Positions 45,597 to 53,477 of a stretch of 64,000 nt of DNA are shown here, one piece after another (position 1 is the first letter of the stretch; the number at the start of each line of letters is the position of its first letter). The position numbers were made by a program, and so were the translations under genes. A model generated the notes under the pieces. It saw only the letters and a list, made by a program, of their open reading frames with translations, had not been told where the DNA came from and made no database searches. The DNA is from Euryhalocaulis caribicus (lineage in GTDB: Bacteria > Pseudomonadota > Alphaproteobacteria > Caulobacterales > Maricaulaceae). The stretch covers positions 1 through 64,000 of the forward strand of contig NZ_ASJA01000006.1 of NCBI RefSeq assembly GCF_000412185.1, in the 5' to 3' direction.

Positions 45597-45616
45597 GCTG
45601 TCTGCTTCAGGCAAAA

Positions 45617-45649
45617 GAAAAGGCCCTCCATGTGGAGGGCCTTTTTTTG
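45617..45649. terminator. Rho-independent terminator after the RTX gene
   Basis: A 10-bp stem (aaggccctcc with ggagggcctt) around a 4-nt loop is followed by a T-run (45642-45648) on the plus strand and preceded by A-rich sequence. It may serve the convergent minus-strand gene as well. Confidence 0.92.
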
Positions 45650-45665
45650 TTCCGGATACAGATTG

Positions 45666-46028
45666 CTAGCGGCTGACAATCCGCACGGGGGCCGCAGTGA
45701 CTGTTTCGATACGGCAGACGCGGCCCGTCATGTCATGGGCAAAGGCGATTTCGCTTTGATTGGCGCGTCGCAGAACCAGAAGCCCGTCATGAAAGGCGTA
45801 GGCGTCGCGCGCACTTATGGCGAAACGGGTCTCGCCGCCGCGGCCGGCAAAATTATCGCATCTCACGGCGCCGTCCGCGCCGGCGCGGCGCCATTCGATC
45901 ATCTCGGGCGCAGGCGCGGGCGCAGGCGCATCGCCGCGCAGGGAGGGGGCGTCCAGCGCGCGCGTGGCTTGCGGCGCCGGGCCAAAGCCCGCCGCAAATA
46001 AAGCCAGAATTGCGATTCCGTAGCGCAT
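45666..46028 (-). CDS. Hypothetical exported protein
   Basis: The product is 120 residues. The N-terminus (MRYGIAILALFAAGFG) is a signal peptide, likely cut near AAGFGPAPQA. The mature part has a Pro/Ala-rich linker and a small beta-rich region with two Cys (in VRCDNFAG and GRVCRIET). I recognise no family. It converges on the RTX gene with the terminator between them. The 218-bp stretch between its start and the tRNA-Arg shows no gene. The function is unknown; a periplasmic location is inferred. Confidence 0.6.
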   Translation of the reverse strand: MRYGIAILALFAAGFGPAPQATRALDAPSLRGDAPAPAPAPEMIEWRRAGADGAVRCDNFAGRGGETRFAISARDAYAFHDGLLVLRRANQSEIAFAHDMTGRVCRIETVTAAPVRIVSR

Positions 46029-46246
46029 CGGATTCCACGTTCGCGGCGCCAGTCAGCGCCAACCGCTCCTGACGCGCCGCAGGATCAACCGCCACGGCGC
46101 GCCGGTAATTTGCCTCAGTCAGAATGCGCCTGCAGGGTTGAATCGGGGTTAACAGCCCCCGAACGCCAAAATCCCGGCCGCAAACGCAGCGCTCCCGGTG
46201 AACCAGTCGGCCCGGGCAGAATACGTCGCTATGTCATTGGAAAGGA

Positions 46247-46323
46247 TGGCGCGCCGGGGAGGATTCGAACCCCCGACCCCCAGATTCGTAGTCTGGTGCT
46301 CTATCCAACTGAGCTACCGGCGC
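46247..46323 (-). tRNA. tRNA-Arg (anticodon ACG), CCA encoded
   Basis: Read on the minus strand, the cloverleaf starts GCGCCGG-TAGCTCAG, has the anticodon loop CTACGAA inside a CCAGA/TCTGG stem, a T-loop TTCGAAT, and ends CCGGCGC-G-CCA. All acceptor pairs match. ACG, read after A-to-I editing at position 34, decodes CGU, CGC and CGA. It stands alone, with no integrase or duplicated 3' end next to it. Confidence 0.97.
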
Positions 46324-46395
46324 CGATCCGTGGAAGGCGCGGAACCTAGCGGCGCTTGGCGTGGTGTGCAAGCGCCTTGAAGGCCCTTTCGGCAG

Positions 46396-47406
46396 TCATG
46401 AATGCAGATCGCGCCAGCTGCGCATCCCGCCCAGCGATTGCGCCTCGTAAACGCCGCGCGCCACGGCCCGCGCCAGCGTGTCCGCCGCCGCCGCGCCAAG
46501 CTGCGCCAGGCTGAGCGGGGCGGGGTCGGCCAGGCCCTGCCGGGCGGTGGAGAGGACGAACACGACATCGCCGTCAAAAGGCGTGTGAACGGGGCGTATG
46601 GCCCGCGCCAGCCCGTCCTGCGCCATGACCGCCACGCGCCGGGCCTGCGCCGGGGTAAGGGCCGCATCGGTGGCGATGACGGCCAGCGTGGTGTTCTCCC
46701 GCGCGTTCGGGTCCAGTTTGGTTCCGGTCCAGTCGCCGGGAGGCAGCCTGTCCGGGCCGGGCGCGCGGCCGCCATACTCCGCGCCGATCTCGAACGGCGC
46801 GGCCCAGAAGGCGCCGTCCGGGCGTGTCACGGACCCGAAACTGTTTACGCAGGCCAGCGCCCCGACCGTCACGCCCTGACCGGTCACCAGGCTTGCCGAC
46901 CCCGTCCCGCCCTTCAGCATTCCCGCCGCGGCCCCATAGCCCGCCCCGGCATTGCCGAGCGCGAAATCCTCGCCCGCCGCGGCCAGCGCCGCCTTGCCGA
47001 GATCGCGATAGGGCGGCGATTCGCCCCAGTCCTTGTCGCCGCCATTGGCCAGATCAAACAGAATCGCGGCCGGCGTGACGGGGGAAGGCGGAACGCCGTC
47101 CTGCGCCGTCAGCGCGAATCCGCGCCCCCGCGCGCCCAGCGCCGCCGCCACGCCGTCCGCCGCGGCCAGGCCATAGACAGAGCCCCCGGCAAGGACCAGC
47201 GCATCCACGGCCTCCACAAGCGTGTCAGGGGCCAGGGCGTCGGTCTCCCGCGTGCCCGGTCCGCCGCCGCGCACATCCACGGCGCAGACCGCGCGCGCCT
47301 GCGGATAGAGGACGGTGACCCCGGTCCGGGCGCCGGCGTCTTCCGCCTGTCCGACCAGCAGGCCGGGCGTATCGGTAATCAGGTTTCTTGCGCCGGGCCG
47401 GGCCAT
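46396..47406 (-). CDS. P1 family peptidase (DmpA/BapA-like, S58)
   Basis: The product is 336 residues. The glycine-rich start DVRGGGPGTRETDAL, the segment LAGGSVYGLAAADGVAAAL and GMLKGGTGSASL are typical of the P1/DmpA family, which forms an N-terminal-nucleophile fold after self-cleavage. The likely cleavage site lies before the Thr in ENTTLAVIATDA, where DmpA-like enzymes usually carry a Ser; a Thr can serve in the same role. Members act as beta-aminopeptidases or D-aminopeptidases. The gene is divergent from the gamma-glutamyltransferase gene, with a 68-bp gap. Confidence 0.9.
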   Translation of the reverse strand: MARPGARNLITDTPGLLVGQAEDAGARTGVTVLYPQARAVCAVDVRGGGPGTRETDALAPDTLVEAVDALVLAGGSVYGLAAADGVAAALGARGRGFALTAQDGVPPSPVTPAAILFDLANGGDKDWGESPPYRDLGKAALAAAGEDFALGNAGAGYGAAAGMLKGGTGSASLVTGQGVTVGALACVNSFGSVTRPDGAFWAAPFEIGAEYGGRAPGPDRLPPGDWTGTKLDPNARENTTLAVIATDAALTPAQARRVAVMAQDGLARAIRPVHTPFDGDVVFVLSTARQGLADPAPLSLAQLGAAAADTLARAVARGVYEAQSLGGMRSWRDLHS

Positions 47407-47474
47407 ACGGTTTCGCCCCTTTCATGACGGTGTCGCGCCGCTATGCTCGCCCTAAACTACAGGAGCCTTCAAGC

Positions 47475-49199
47475 ATGATCCGTTTTTTCCTCTCCGCCGC
47501 TTTCCTCGCCGGCTGCGCCGCGCCGCAATCTGATGCTCAGGTCGCGGCCGATCCCGCGCCCGCGGAAACCATGGCGGATGGCGGCATGGTGGCCGCGGCA
47601 AACCCGCACGCGGTCGAGGCGGGTCTGGAAATTCTGCGCGCGGGCGGCGGCGCGGCTGACGCGGCGGTGGCCGTGCAGGCGGCGCTGGGGCTGGTGGAGC
47701 CGCAAAGCTCGGGAATCGGCGGCGGGGGTTTCCTGGTCTATTTCGACGCCGCCACGCAGGACGTGACCGTCTATGACGGGCGGGAGCGCGCCCCGGCGGC
47801 GGCCACGGAGCGTCTCTTCTATGGCGAGGATGGCGAGTTGATGGGGTTCGTCGAGGCCTGGATGTCCGGCCGCGCGCCGGGCGTTCCGGGCGCGGTGGAC
47901 GCCCTGCGTCTGGCGCAGGCCGATCATGGCCAGCTCGAATGGAGCGCCCTGTTCGATTATTCGGTCAAGCTGGCCGAGACCGGGTTCGAGGTTTCGCCGC
48001 GGCTGAACAATCTTCTCGTCCGTCTGGGCGAATTCGGGCCGCTGGACGAACGGCCGGGCACGGCCACATATTTCTATGACGCGCGCGGCGAGGCGCGGCC
48101 TGTCGGCTATGTCCTGAAAAACCCGGACTATGCCTGGACGCTGCGGTCCATCGCCGACAATCCGCGCGCCCTGCTGGACAGCGATATTGCCGGAGACATC
48201 GTCACCGCCGCCCGCGGCGCGCCGCATGGCAGTCTGCTGACGGTGGAGGACCTGAACGCCTATGAGGCGCAGAAGGAAGACGCCGTCTGCCGCCCGTATC
48301 GGGTCTGGCTGGTCTGCTCCGCCCCGCCGCCGTCATCGGGCGGGGTGGCTATCAATTCGGCGCTGGAAATTCTGGAAAATTCGCCGATCCGCGAAAACGG
48401 GCCGGACACCGCCGCCGGGTGGCACTATCTGATCGAAGCGATGCGCCTGGCTTATGCGGATCGTGACCGCTATGTCGCCGATCCCGAATATGCCGACGTG
48501 CCGGTCGATGCGCTGCTGGACGAGGCTTATCTCGCCCGCCGCGCCGCGCTGGTCTCCGCTGACGCCGCGATCAAGGGCGTGGAAGCGGGCGATCCTTTCG
48601 CCGGATCGGAGACCTATGGCGAGGACACGACCGAGCCGGCGCCCGGCACCAGCCATTTCGTGATTGTCGACGGCGCCGGGAACGTGGTTTCCATGACCAC
48701 GACGGTGGAATCCGCCTTCGGCTCCCACATCTTCACCAATGGCTTCCTGCTCAATAACCAGCTCACCGATTTCGCCCGCGAGGCCTATGACGAGGAAGGC
48801 CGGTTGCTGGCCAATGCGCCGGCGGGCGGCAAGCGTCCGCGTTCCTCCATGTCGCCGGTCATCGTGCTGGATCGCGAAACAGGGGAGTTTGTTCTGGCGG
48901 CCGGATCGCCCGGCGGCAATTCGATCATCGCCTATGTGCTGAAGACCGTGGTGGGCGTGCTGGACTGGGGCCTGACGCCGCAACAGGCGGCGGAGCTGCC
49001 CAATGTCATCGCGCGCGGGGAAACCGTGCGCATCGATGAAGGTTTTTCGCCGGAGATCGCAGACGCGCTGCGCGCCATGGGGCATCAGGTGGCGGAGCCT
49101 GAAGGCGAAATCTCGGGCATTCATGCGGTGATGAAAACCGATGACGGCCTGATCGGCGCCGCCGATCCGCGGCGCGAAGGTCAGGCCCGCACGCCTTAA
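47475..49199 (+). CDS. ggt: Gamma-glutamyltransferase
   Basis: The product is 574 residues. AGGAG at 47461-47465 fixes the ATG at 47475. The N-terminus has a lipoprotein signal (LAGC, Cys14). Gamma-glutamyltransferases self-process into two subunits at a Thr; here it is the Thr of PGTSHFVIVDGAGNVVS (about residue 391). The large subunit contains SSGIGGGGFLVYFD and the small subunit has KRPRSSMSPVIV. The enzyme hydrolyses or transfers gamma-glutamyl groups, for example from glutathione, in the periplasm. Its 3' end meets the kinase gene with 4-bp overlap. Confidence 0.95.
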   Translation: MIRFFLSAAFLAGCAAPQSDAQVAADPAPAETMADGGMVAAANPHAVEAGLEILRAGGGAADAAVAVQAALGLVEPQSSGIGGGGFLVYFDAATQDVTVYDGRERAPAAATERLFYGEDGELMGFVEAWMSGRAPGVPGAVDALRLAQADHGQLEWSALFDYSVKLAETGFEVSPRLNNLLVRLGEFGPLDERPGTATYFYDARGEARPVGYVLKNPDYAWTLRSIADNPRALLDSDIAGDIVTAARGAPHGSLLTVEDLNAYEAQKEDAVCRPYRVWLVCSAPPPSSGGVAINSALEILENSPIRENGPDTAAGWHYLIEAMRLAYADRDRYVADPEYADVPVDALLDEAYLARRAALVSADAAIKGVEAGDPFAGSETYGEDTTEPAPGTSHFVIVDGAGNVVSMTTTVESAFGSHIFTNGFLLNNQLTDFAREAYDEEGRLLANAPAGGKRPRSSMSPVIVLDRETGEFVLAAGSPGGNSIIAYVLKTVVGVLDWGLTPQQAAELPNVIARGETVRIDEGFSPEIADALRAMGHQVAEPEGEISGIHAVMKTDDGLIGAADPRREGQARTP

Positions 49200-50641
49200 G
49201 GCGCGGCGGGCGCGCGAACCGCGAAAACGCTGCCCGCCGGTCCGGTCGAGACCAGAACCACATCGCCGCCATTGGCGCGCGCCAGTTCGCGCGCGATGGA
49301 CAGGCCCAGACCCGCGCCGCCATTGGCCCCGGACGCGCCGAATGGCCTGAACAGGGTCTTTTTCGCTTTTTCGGGCACGCCGCCGCCTTCGTCGGCCAGC
49401 GTCACGACCCAGTCTCCGCCCTCCTGCGCGGCGCTGACCGTCATGACGGGCGTGCGGGCGCGCTCCATGGCGTGCAGGCCGTTGCGTATCAGGTTCACCA
49501 GAATGCGGTGAAGATGATCGGGATCGAAACTGATCTGCGCATCGTCAGGGATCTGGTTGCGCCAGACCATGTCCCGGTCGAACGCGCCGGCGTCCGACGC
49601 GGCGTCCTCCACTGAGGCCTTTAGCGCCAGGATGCCGGGGGAGGGCGTGCGCTCCTCCGCCTTGCCGTATTTCAATGTGTCCTCGGTCAGAGAGACGCCG
49701 CGCGAGACGGAGCGGACAAGCCGCTCTCCCATTTTACGCACGCGGGGGTCTTCCTCATGCGCCAGCCGGTCCGAGACCAGTTGGGCGGAGGCGAGAATAT
49801 TGCGGAAATCGTGTGAAATGCGCGCCACCGCCGCGCCAAGCGAGGCCAGCCTGTTGCGCTGGACCAGCGCATGGCGGAGGTCGGACTGCATGTCCGCAAA
49901 GGCGCGTTCGGCCTCGCCGATCTCGTCCCGGCGGGCGCTGGGGCGGGTGATGAGCCCGGCGTTCTGCGGGTCGTCGCGGAACCGCGTCATGGCCCGCGAC
50001 AGCCGCCGGATCGGCCGCACCAGAATGAACAGAAGCGATAGATAGATCAGCGTGGCGGTAATCAGAGAGATCAGAACCGAAAGCCCCAGAATACGCCAGG
50101 AATAGGCGATCAGGGCCTGTTTCAGCGGCTGGTGAAACAGCAGGACCTCGATGAATTCGGCGTCCGTGCCGCTGCGGGGGGCAGCCAGAATGCGCAAGGT
50201 CAGGTCTTCGGGCGCGGTCAGGGATCGCAACGCGCCGCCCATGCCGTTCATTACGGTCTGGTCGCGCAGATCGACCGTTTCCAGCATTTCGGGCATGAAA
50301 TCCTCGCGGCTGAGGATCAGCTCCCGCATGCCGTTGCGCTTGACCGCGATGGCCTGAACCTCGGCATACATCAGCAATTCGTCGGCCAGATCCTGCGTTA
50401 CCATGCGGTCCGGCGCGGCCTCCACGGCCAGCGAGGCGGTGATCGCCGCTTGGGCGCGTTCATTCATCCAGTCCAGCCGGTAGGAGGCGGCGGAGGGAAA
50501 ATAGATCAGGATCTCCGCCAGCATCACGAAGGCGATGGTCAGGCCCAGCAGGCGGGCAGGCAGGCCCAGCCACAGGCGCGGCGGCTCCTGCAGGCGGTCC
50601 TGGTCCTGAGGGTCAGGGGAATCGGCGGCCTGTCTGTCCAT
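49196..50641 (-). CDS. Orphan sensor histidine kinase with periplasmic domain
   Basis: The product is 481 residues. Transmembrane helices at about 28-50 and 185-212 bracket a periplasmic domain, followed by a HAMP linker (FILVRPIRRLSRAMTRFRDD). The phospho-acceptor His277 is in the variant SHDFRNIL. The ATPase domain has NLIRNGLHAM, DEGGGVP (G1) and GGAGLGLSIAREL (G2). It is the third gene of a minus-strand set after the TVP38-like and flavoprotein genes, and no response regulator is adjacent. Its signal is unknown; redox or envelope stress would fit the neighbours. Confidence 0.9.
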   Translation of the reverse strand: MDRQAADSPDPQDQDRLQEPPRLWLGLPARLLGLTIAFVMLAEILIYFPSAASYRLDWMNERAQAAITASLAVEAAPDRMVTQDLADELLMYAEVQAIAVKRNGMRELILSREDFMPEMLETVDLRDQTVMNGMGGALRSLTAPEDLTLRILAAPRSGTDAEFIEVLLFHQPLKQALIAYSWRILGLSVLISLITATLIYLSLLFILVRPIRRLSRAMTRFRDDPQNAGLITRPSARRDEIGEAERAFADMQSDLRHALVQRNRLASLGAAVARISHDFRNILASAQLVSDRLAHEEDPRVRKMGERLVRSVSRGVSLTEDTLKYGKAEERTPSPGILALKASVEDAASDAGAFDRDMVWRNQIPDDAQISFDPDHLHRILVNLIRNGLHAMERARTPVMTVSAAQEGGDWVVTLADEGGGVPEKAKKTLFRPFGASGANGGAGLGLSIARELARANGGDVVLVSTGPAGSVFAVRAPAAP

Positions 50642-50672
50642 GCCCGGTCCGTTTTTCGTGTGGCCGCGCAGC

Positions 50673-52094
50673 TTACTGGAAAACCGTAAGAAATCGAGCC
50701 AGACGCTTCGCCCACGGGCCGAACACCGCGTCCTCGTAATAGGCGCCGGCGGCGCGCTTGGCCGCCTCCCCGCGCGTGGGATAGGCGGGCACGTATTCGG
50801 TGAGGGAGCGTACATTGCCGCCCGCCGCGATCACCGCCTGCACGGTCTGCAGCATGTCCGCCGCCCCTTCGCCCAGAATCGATGCGCCCAGGATTTCCCC
50901 GCCCTTGCCGACAACCAGTTTCACCCCGCCCTGGACGTCGCCTTCCGCAATGGCGCGGTCATTATCGTCGAACGCCCATGAAACGGCGCGGACCTTGTCG
51001 CCATGCTCCTCGCGCGCTTCGTCTTCGGTCGGGCCAAACCATGCGAATTCCGGCTCCGTGTAGAGCGCGCGGGGGATGATGGCGCTTTCGGCCTTTGTTC
51101 GCTGCGCGAAATAGAAATTCCGGATCAGCACGCTGGCGTGCCAGCCGGCGGCGTGGGTCAGCATGTCCAGCCCGGCGGCGTCGCCGGCCGCGAAGACGCG
51201 CTTGTTCGTGGTGCGCAGCTTGCCGTCCAGCACGAAACCGCGCCCGTCCGTTTCGATCCCCGCCGCTTCAAGGCCCAGACCTTTCGTGCGGATGCGGCGG
51301 CCCGTCGATACGAACAGGCGGTCGCCTTCGATAACGCCCGCGGCGTCGGTCTCGACCCGGATCGTATCGCGCTCGGCCGAAATGCGTTCGGCTTTGGTCC
51401 GGCTGTGAATCGTGACGCCTTCCTCGCGCAGCCGGGCCAGCAGGGCGCCGGCCTGGTCCGGATCGGCGCCGGCCAGAGGCTCCGCCGCCTCGATCACCGT
51501 CACCTCGGCGCCCAGACGCCGGAACGCCTGCGACATTTCCAGACCCGCCGCGCCGCCGCCCAGAATAACAAGGTGGCGGGGCCGCTCGGTGATATCGAAC
51601 AGGGTCTCGTTGGTCAGATAGGGGACCGTATCCAGCCCCTCGACCGGCGGAATGAAGGGATCGGCGCCGGTCGCCAGCACGAATCGCTTCGCTTTCACGC
51701 GGATACTGTCCGATTCCATGCAGTCACTGGCCGTGAAGGCCGCGCGTTCCCGCACCACGGTCACGCCCATCTTCTCGAACCGTTCCTGCGAATCGTTGGG
51801 CGCAATGGCGGCGATGGCTTTGTGCACATGCGCCATGACCGCGGGGAAATCGATCTCCGGTTCGCCCGCTTTCACGCCCAGCGCGTCCGACCGCCGGATA
51901 TCCTCCGCGCGCCTGGCGGCGGCCAGCAGCGCCTTGGACGGCACGCAGCCGGTGTTCAGGCACTCCCCGCCCATCTCGCCGGCTTCGAACAGCACGACCG
52001 ACAGGCCAAGACGCGCCGCGCCCGCGGCGACGGAGAGGCCCGCCGCGCCGGCGCCGACAACACAGAGATCAGCTTTGAGCGTTTTCTTTTCCAT
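50673..52094 (-). CDS. Mercuric-reductase-like FAD-dependent disulfide oxidoreductase
   Basis: The product is 473 residues. The FAD motif DLCVVGAGAAGLS and redox-active pair GGECLNTGCVPSKALL (about residues 44-49) are intact. NAD(P)H motif VILGGGAAGLE and the second FAD motif RVFAAGDAAGLDML follow, and the C-terminal interface domain has VPAYPTRGE, which lacks the HxxP...E of lipoamide dehydrogenase (Pro-Ala-Tyr in place of His-Ala-His). It is thus a pyridine-nucleotide disulfide oxidoreductase of unknown substrate. It overlaps the TVP38-like gene by 26 bp, and no mer regulatory gene is present. Confidence 0.87.
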   Translation of the reverse strand: MEKKTLKADLCVVGAGAAGLSVAAGAARLGLSVVLFEAGEMGGECLNTGCVPSKALLAAARRAEDIRRSDALGVKAGEPEIDFPAVMAHVHKAIAAIAPNDSQERFEKMGVTVVRERAAFTASDCMESDSIRVKAKRFVLATGADPFIPPVEGLDTVPYLTNETLFDITERPRHLVILGGGAAGLEMSQAFRRLGAEVTVIEAAEPLAGADPDQAGALLARLREEGVTIHSRTKAERISAERDTIRVETDAAGVIEGDRLFVSTGRRIRTKGLGLEAAGIETDGRGFVLDGKLRTTNKRVFAAGDAAGLDMLTHAAGWHASVLIRNFYFAQRTKAESAIIPRALYTEPEFAWFGPTEDEAREEHGDKVRAVSWAFDDNDRAIAEGDVQGGVKLVVGKGGEILGASILGEGAADMLQTVQAVIAAGGNVRSLTEYVPAYPTRGEAAKRAAGAYYEDAVFGPWAKRLARFLTVFQ

Positions 52095-52806
52095 GGCGCT
52101 GGAGATAGGCCGAGCGCACGCGGAAAACCAAGAGGCCGCCGGTCAACAAACCGATCACAATTAGGGGAGCGAGAATGCCCGGACGCGCCAGAAGCGTCAG
52201 GTCGAGGTCTTCTCCCGCGGCGATGGCTTCGCCCGCGCCCGCGCCCAGCGCGACCAGGGTAAGGGTGGCCGGGACAAGACCGATCAGAGAGGCGGCGAAA
52301 TATTTCGGCAGCGGCACCCGCGCCAGCCCCGCCGCCATGTTCAGGAAGAAATAGGGGATCACCGGCAGGAAGCGGAAGGTCAGGATGGTCATGAAGGCGT
52401 TGTCCTCCAGCATCCCCATAACCTTCTTCAGTTTCGGCCCGCCGCGTTCCTCGATGGTCCGGCCGACCGCCGTGCGCGCGGCGAAATAGGAGGGCAGGGT
52501 CCCCAGAACCGCGCCGGCCATGGCCAGCGCCGAGCCATAGAGAAAGCCGAAGAAGAAACCCGCGGCGGTGACCATCAGCGCCGCGCCGGGCGGCAGCGTG
52601 GCCGCAACGACCGCGTAGACCAGCACGAAAAGCACGGCCAGAATCACCGCCGTTCCGGGGCTGGATTGCCATGCGGCGATGGATTCCCGGTGCCCGCGCA
52701 GCGCATCCAGCGTCAGCTGGTCGCCCAGCCCCAGCGCCCAGGCCGCTATGCCCGCGCCCAGAAGGATGATAAGCGGCGCCAGGCGCCAGAGCAGATTACG
52801 CCCCAT
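52069..52806 (-). CDS. TVP38/TMEM64 (DedA-like) membrane protein
   Basis: The product is 245 residues with about six hydrophobic helices. The family's conserved core GFFFGFLYGSALAMAGAVLGTLPSYFAAR and the FLPVIPYFFLNMAAGLARV segment are present, both typical of the SNARE-associated/DedA superfamily. Such proteins help maintain membrane composition or move lipid carriers. The ATG at 52806 is supported by the start of the first helix. It heads a set with the overlapping flavoprotein and the histidine kinase, and is divergent from rpmH. Confidence 0.88.
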   Translation of the reverse strand: MGRNLLWRLAPLIILLGAGIAAWALGLGDQLTLDALRGHRESIAAWQSSPGTAVILAVLFVLVYAVVAATLPPGAALMVTAAGFFFGFLYGSALAMAGAVLGTLPSYFAARTAVGRTIEERGGPKLKKVMGMLEDNAFMTILTFRFLPVIPYFFLNMAAGLARVPLPKYFAASLIGLVPATLTLVALGAGAGEAIAAGEDLDLTLLARPGILAPLIVIGLLTGGLLVFRVRSAYLQRHGKENAQS

Positions 52807-52843
52807 AAGGTGTTCTCTATCGCGTTGTTGTGCGGTTGAAGCC

Positions 52844-52872
52844 TTGACCCCGTGCGGGATGAGGGCTATCTG
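52844..52872 (+). promoter_or_regulatory. Candidate rpmH operon promoter
   Basis: TTGACC and TATCTG separated by 17 bp, 54 bp before the rpmH start, look like a good housekeeping sigma-70 promoter. Confidence 0.65.
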
Positions 52873-52926
52873 CCCCGCTTTCAGAAAACAAGCGGCGCAA
52901 CACATTGAACCGCGGAGGCCAGAGCG

Positions 52927-53061
52927 ATGAAACGTACTTTTCAGCCGAGCAAGATTGTTCGCAAACGCCGTCATGGATTCCGTGCGCGCATGGCCACCAA
53001 GGCCGGCCGTCTGGTTCTTGCCCGGCGCCGGGCCAAAGGCCGCAAGAAGCTGTCCGCCTGA
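52927..53061 (+). CDS. rpmH: 50S ribosomal protein L34
   Basis: The product is 44 residues, [18 protein letters not shown] and so on, with the family end [12 protein letters not shown]34 is a small basic protein of the large subunit, at the usual spot in front of rnpA. Purine-rich sequence (gaggccagagcg) precedes the ATG. It was not listed as a long frame because of its size, but the sequence is unmistakable. Confidence 0.98.
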   Translation: MKRTFQPSKIVRKRRHGFRARMATKAGRLVLARRRAKGRKKLSA

Positions 53062-53087
53062 GCGGAGAGCCTGCGCCTCTCGCCGCC

Positions 53088-53435
53088 TTGCCGCGGCTCA
53101 CTTCCCGTAAGGAATTTCTCTATGTCGCGCGCGGATCGCGCGATGTCCGCCCCTGCGTGATGATCCAGGCGCGGCGCTCTGACGCGGCCGGCGAGGGCGC
53201 GCGCATGGGCTTTACCGCCACAAAGAAGATCGGCGGCGCGGTTATTCGCAACCGCGCAAAGCGCCGGCTGCGCGAAGCGGCGCGCGAACTCCTCCCTCAA
53301 TATGGACTTGCCGGGTGCGACTATGTCTTTATCGCCCGCGGCAAAACGGCTGACTGCGACTGGTCAGCCTTGCTTGACGATTCGAGAAACGCATTGATAA
53401 GGCTCGCGCGAATTCTTTCGCGCGATCACAATTAG
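53088..53435 (+). CDS. rnpA: Ribonuclease P protein component
   Basis: The product is about 115 residues with a TTG start, giving MPRLTSRKEFLYVARG at the N-terminus; a CTG 30 bp earlier (53058), overlapping rpmH, is an alternative. The RNR motif lies in GGAVIRNRAKRRLREAAREL. RnpA binds the RNase P RNA and aids 5' processing of tRNA precursors. No ATG occurs in a sensible place, so a weak start is required. The position between rpmH and yidC is canonical. The yidD gene usually found here is absent: only 42 bp remain. Confidence 0.94.
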   Translation: MPRLTSRKEFLYVARGSRDVRPCVMIQARRSDAAGEGARMGFTATKKIGGAVIRNRAKRRLREAARELLPQYGLAGCDYVFIARGKTADCDWSALLDDSRNALIRLARILSRDHN

Positions 53436-53477
53436 GGCTCCGTTCGAGGATTTCGGGCGCGAGCGGAGCGAACTTTC

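Noticed and set aside
46247-46323. tRNA-Arg as an integration site
   Set aside because: There is no integrase, no repeated tRNA 3' end and no shift in base composition nearby.
50673-52094. Mercury resistance operon
   Set aside because: Only the reductase-like fold is present. There is no merR, merT or merP, and the C-terminal mercury-handling Cys pair is missing.
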